A DNA stretch of 7,600 nt from JADKCL01 sp046050405 (GTDB taxonomy: Bacteria; Bacteroidota; Bacteroidia; J057; JADKCL01): the NCBI GenBank assembly GCA_046050405.1, contig JBJOPY010000196.1:1-7600 (forward strand). The letters run 5' to 3'. Position 1 is the first letter of the stretch. Each line of letters begins with the position of its first letter. Both the position numbers and the translations under genes were made by a program. The notes below the pieces were generated by a model. It had not been told where the DNA came from, did no database searches, and was given only the letters and a program-made list of their open reading frames with translations. Below are positions 4,953 through 7,600 of the stretch, in pieces.

Positions 4953-6428
4953 ATGAAAACCCCTGGAATGCGGACGTTCGTGCTGATGCTTTGCTCCCTG
5001 GGTGCAGCCCTTGGCAACCTGAGCGCCCACAATCTACAAATCAAGGACGTCAGCTGCGACCAGCACTTCCTGCATCTTACGATCTCCTGGGATCATGCCT
5101 GGCATCTGGAGCCCGCGGCTGCCAACCTACATGATGCGGTATGGCTGTTTGCCAAGATCAAGGAGGGAGGGGGCGAATGGCGGCATTGCCATTTTGCAAC
5201 CGATCGCCATCAGACGAGTGCCCCTGAAGTTCTAGGACTGGATCCCGGTGCTGCCGGGGAGGGAATCATGCTGAAATACCTCCCGGTCGGTGCAGGGAAT
5301 GTCTCCTCGGTGCAGATGGATTTGGCATGGAAGGAAGGCCTTGCCCCTGGAAGGTACGAGGTGCGGGTCTTCGGGATTGAGATGGCCTGGGTGCCCGGGG
5401 GATCGTTTTGGCTCGGAGACGGGGCCAGCAACTTCGCCCTTCATGACTCGGCCAATGGACAGCCCTACCGAATCGACTCCGAGAATGAAATCGCAGCGGA
5501 TGCTCTGGCGGCAATCGGTGGAAGAGTGCCGCAGGCCACCATCCCCGAGGCTTTCCCGAAGGGATATGATGGATTCTATCTCATGAAGCACGAACTCAGC
5601 CAGTCCCAATATGCCGACTTTCTGAACACACTGACTTACGGGCAACAGCGGGCCCGAACATCCACCTCCCCGAGTAGCCCCGCAGGCACTGCGGCACTGT
5701 CCAGCACGCATGCCCATCGCAATGGAATGGTCGTCGCGACCCCATCGGTTGCGGATGGCTACCCCGCCCAATATGGCTGCAACCTTGACGGCGGAGCGAC
5801 TGATGGCGAATCCGATGGCGGATACCGTGCCTGCAATGGCCTGGCTTGGCCCGACCTTGCCGCCTATCTGGACTGGGCCGCCCTACGGCCCATGACGGAG
5901 CTGGAGTTTGAAAAGGCCTGCCGGGGATTCCAGTTTCCATTGCCCAGTGAATTTGCCTGGGGTACGGACGAGATCGTGGACGCGAACACCCTCCTTCACG
6001 ATGCCACTGCCTTCGAGTCTGTCGCTGAAACCGCCACTGCCTCGGCGGGCTTGGGGAGCCATGGGTATGCCGGCCCTCAGGGCCCGCTGCGCTGCGGGTT
6101 TGGCGCCCACGGGAGCAGCGACCGCTTGCAGGCGGGGTCAGGAGCCTTCGGGCATCTCGAGCTCAGCGGCAACCTCTGGGAGCTATGTGTCTCGGTGCTG
6201 CGCACCGGGCCGCAATTTCAAGGCAACTGCGGCGATGGCATGCTCTCCTCCTCAGGAGAGGCGAACGTGGACTCATGGCCAGGGTCGGAAGGCATTGGCT
6301 ACAAAGGTGGCGGCTGGAACAGCGGCATTTTGCCCGGATTCCGGGACCTGGCGGTCTCAGATCGCTTTTACATCGACCTGGCGGCAGACGTTCGCAGGCA
6401 TACGGCCGGAGGGAGGGGATGCCGATGA
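4953..6428 (+). CDS. Secreted SUMF1/FGE-fold protein with N-terminal Ig-like domain
   Basis: A 491-aa exported protein; the signal peptide (RTFVLMLCSLGAALGNLSA) works from Met1 or from Met6 (4968). Residues about 27-140 form a beta-rich domain (LQIKDVSCD, LHLTISWDHAW, AVWLFAKIKEGGGEWRH, YEVRVFGIEM) of the kind that precedes SUMF1 domains in a common Bacteroidota family. Residues about 142-491 carry SUMF1/EgtB/PvdO hallmarks: MAWVPGGSFWLGDG, GFYLMKHELSQSQYADFLNTLT, ALRPMTELEFEKACRG, LSGNLWELCVS, YKGGGWNSG, GFRDLAVSDR and GGRGCR. The paired cysteines that formylglycine-generating enzyme uses near its C-terminus are absent from KGGGWNSG...SDR, so sulfatase activation is unlikely. A structural, carbohydrate- or protein-binding role is more plausible, as proposed for the SUMF1-like gliding proteins GldJ and GldK. 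It is the first gene of the three-gene operon; its stop overlaps the next start (ATGA at 6425-6428). No Shine-Dalgarno precedes it. Confidence 0.85.
   Translation: MKTPGMRTFVLMLCSLGAALGNLSAHNLQIKDVSCDQHFLHLTISWDHAWHLEPAAANLHDAVWLFAKIKEGGGEWRHCHFATDRHQTSAPEVLGLDPGAAGEGIMLKYLPVGAGNVSSVQMDLAWKEGLAPGRYEVRVFGIEMAWVPGGSFWLGDGASNFALHDSANGQPYRIDSENEIAADALAAIGGRVPQATIPEAFPKGYDGFYLMKHELSQSQYADFLNTLTYGQQRARTSTSPSSPAGTAALSSTHAHRNGMVVATPSVADGYPAQYGCNLDGGATDGESDGGYRACNGLAWPDLAAYLDWAALRPMTELEFEKACRGFQFPLPSEFAWGTDEIVDANTLLHDATAFESVAETATASAGLGSHGYAGPQGPLRCGFGAHGSSDRLQAGSGAFGHLELSGNLWELCVSVLRTGPQFQGNCGDGMLSSSGEANVDSWPGSEGIGYKGGGWNSGILPGFRDLAVSDRFYIDLAADVRRHTAGGRGCR
6408..6418 (+). promoter_or_regulatory. Strong Shine-Dalgarno for the small T9SS protein
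   Basis: GGAGGGAGGGG ends 6 nt before the ATG at 6425. It favours that start over the ATG at 6419, which the SD would almost touch. It lies inside the end of the SUMF1-like gene and is the only clear SD in the window, so the small protein may be translated independently and at a high level. Confidence 0.55.
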
Positions 6429-6874
6429 GGACAAGGAAACAGTGCAAGGAAACCGTCCGGGGTGCATGGCCACTCTGTGCATACTGTGTCCTCGTACCCT
6501 TGATGGCGGTCTCTGCGCTGTGCGCACAGGCCCAGGCACCCTACCTGGGGGGCGAGGGAGGGGGGTATCAGAGTGCTTCTGTAAAATTCCGCGTGGACGG
6601 GGAGCCGGGTGCGACACCGGAGGTTTCGATCTTCCCGAGTCCGGTGCAGCGCGGGCAGGATATCCGCGTCGTCGCCCAGAATCTCCAGAACAAGCTGGAT
6701 GTGCTGACCCTGAACCTTCATGGGGTTCAGGTGGGACGGCTCACGCGCTGGGGACAGTCGGGAGAAGCTGTCTTGGACATTCCCACGGGCAACCTTGCAC
6801 CGGGTCTCTACATGGTCGAAGTCCGTCGTGACGGACAGTCCGAGACCCGGAAAATTGTAGTGCAGTCGCCATGA
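6425..6874 (+). CDS. Small secreted protein made mostly of a T9SS sorting domain
   Basis: A 149-aa protein. The start at 6425 overlaps the upstream stop (ATGA) and has a good SD; the frame is open far upstream, inside the SUMF1-like gene, without signal-like sequence. Residues 1-38 are a long signal peptide (basic MRTRKQCKETVR, hydrophobic CVLVPLMAVSALCAQAQA). Residues 39-65 hold a glycine-rich APYLGGEGGGYQSASV segment. I recall similar GGxGxGxxSA motifs in Bacteroidota surface proteins. Residues about 67-149 look like a T9SS type A C-terminal sorting domain: SIFPSPVQRG, a middle strand pair, LAPGLYMVEVRRDG and a terminal KIVVQ. No separate cargo domain exists. It may be a surface-attached small component or an accessory of the neighbouring receptor. 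Its stop overlaps the receptor gene's start by ATGA at 6871-6874. Confidence 0.82.
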   Translation: MRTRKQCKETVRGAWPLCAYCVLVPLMAVSALCAQAQAPYLGGEGGGYQSASVKFRVDGEPGATPEVSIFPSPVQRGQDIRVVAQNLQNKLDVLTLNLHGVQVGRLTRWGQSGEAVLDIPTGNLAPGLYMVEVRRDGQSETRKIVVQSP

Positions 6875-7600
6875 TGCCTTTGCGACACCGTTTGACGTTC
6901 GCTTTTATCCTGATTGCCGCTGGAGGGGGCTATGGGCAGGTTGATTCCTTGAAGGAACCCAAGGAATATGTGCTGGGCGAGGTGCGCATCTTTTCGCCTG
7001 AACCCAGCTTTGTCGTCAGGGGAGGAAGGGAATGGATCCCTGATTCACTGTCCATCGCGAATGCGCAGATGGGCAACCTATCCGATCTTTTCCGGGAGAT
7101 TCCTTCCCTGTCCTCCAAGCGCTATGCACCGGGTGGGCTATCGACGCCGAGCCTTCGGGGAACAGGGGCTGGCCATACGCAGGTGTATTGGGAAGGGCTG
7201 CCGCTCAACTCGCCCATGCTGGGGCAGCAGGACATTGCCCTGGGCGCTGGCGGATTGTTCGAAAGGGTGGTGCTGCGGTATGGCGGCGCCTCCTTGCAGG
7301 AAGGTAGCGGCGGGCTCGGCGGATCCATGAACCTGAAGTCTGTCCGCAACCCTGAAACCCATCCCGCCATAGGCGTGAGGCTTCGGGAACAATTCGGCTC
7401 CTTTCGCTCCAATTCCTCCCAGCTTGAATTCACGGCCGGCACGCCTGGATTCTCGTCCATCACCAAACTCTACCTGAACACCGCCAGAAACGATTTCACG
7501 TTTCGGAACCTCGGCCTGCCGCAATCCCCCGTCCAGCGGCTGAAGAATGCGGGGATTTTGCAGTACGGAGGCCTTCAGGAGTTTCGGTATTCCCCTCGGG
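6871..7600 (+). CDS. TonB-dependent receptor, N-terminal part (BtuB-like)
   Basis: The first 243 residues of an outer-membrane receptor; the frame runs off the right edge. The ATG at 6871 forms ATGA with the preceding stop; the second Met (6874) is equally possible. There is a signal peptide (LTFAFILIAAGGGYGQ), then a TonB-box-like segment KEYVLGEVRIFS (residues 31-42). The plug domain is about residues 55-155: LSDLFREIPSLSSKRYAPGG, SLRGTGAGHTQVYWEGLPLN, SPMLGQQDIAL, ERVVLRYGGASLQEGSGGLGGSMNL. The first barrel strands follow from about 165. No carboxypeptidase-like N-terminal extension is present, so it is not a SusC-type receptor. The RGTGAGHTQV...GLPLNSPMLGQ plug is the form I associate with BtuB/iron-complex-type receptors of Bacteroidota. 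Together with the riboswitch candidate, this points to cobalamin or a corrinoid as ligand (inference); siderophore uptake is the alternative. Confidence 0.9.
   Translation, partial: MMPLRHRLTFAFILIAAGGGYGQVDSLKEPKEYVLGEVRIFSPEPSFVVRGGREWIPDSLSIANAQMGNLSDLFREIPSLSSKRYAPGGLSTPSLRGTGAGHTQVYWEGLPLNSPMLGQQDIALGAGGLFERVVLRYGGASLQEGSGGLGGSMNLKSVRNPETHPAIGVRLREQFGSFRSNSSQLEFTAGTPGFSSITKLYLNTARNDFTFRNLGLPQSPVQRLKNAGILQYGGLQEFRYSPR

Noticed and set aside
4535..5044. Minus-strand open frame of 169 codons across the leader and riboswitch candidate
   Set aside because: The only protein-like segment is the short NHL-like motif reported as a finding. The rest is low-complexity and the frame runs antisense into the SUMF1-like signal peptide region, so it is not called as a gene.
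5908..6831. Plus-strand open frame of 307 codons overlapping the SUMF1-like and small T9SS genes
   Set aside because: It is in a different frame from both well-supported products and has an Arg/Ala/Pro-rich translation without motifs. It is a shadow of the coding frames.

Overview
The window looks like chromosomal DNA of a GC-rich member of the Bacteroidota. The evidence is two proteins with type IX secretion (T9SS) C-terminal sorting domains, a SUMF1-fold protein of a kind common in that phylum, a Bacteroidota-style topoisomerase IV subunit B, a TAnnTTTG-type promoter box, and few Shine-Dalgarno sequences. I see no mobile element, CRISPR array, tRNA or rRNA.

Layout. Positions 2-298 hold the 3' end of parE (+). 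A convergent gene at 521-1792 (-) encodes a secreted beta-propeller-like protein with a T9SS sorting domain. A 675-bp gene-free stretch (1793-2467) contains a perfect 13-bp hairpin and small palindromes. A small lipoprotein gene follows at 2468-2968 (+), ending at a clear intrinsic terminator (3046-3090). On the minus strand, two overlapping genes encode exported thioredoxin-fold proteins: a TlpA-like protein (4254 to 3748), then a PRX-like/CxxC protein (3761 to 3126).

The most interesting part is 4399-7600. A Bacteroidota-type promoter (4399-4429) sits directly before a structured leader of about 179 nt (4435-4613). In order, this leader carries recognisable, somewhat divergent versions of the conserved blocks of a cobalamin (B12) riboswitch, closed by a P1-like helix. 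After a further 340-nt leader come three tightly coupled genes. The first is a secreted SUMF1-fold protein lacking the catalytic cysteines of formylglycine-generating enzyme. The second is a 149-aa protein that is little more than a signal peptide plus a T9SS sorting domain. The third, incomplete at the window edge, is a TonB-dependent receptor whose plug resembles BtuB-like receptors of Bacteroidota. Both junctions are ATGA stop/start overlaps.

Interpretation (inference): this is a B12-repressed operon for a surface cobalamin or corrinoid uptake apparatus that joins an outer-membrane TonB receptor to a T9SS-exported partner and a SUMF1-fold partner. The T9SS beta-propeller at 521-1792 recalls BtuG, the surface propeller that captures B12 for BtuB in Bacteroides. 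It is a separate, oppositely oriented gene with no visible riboswitch, so that link is weak.
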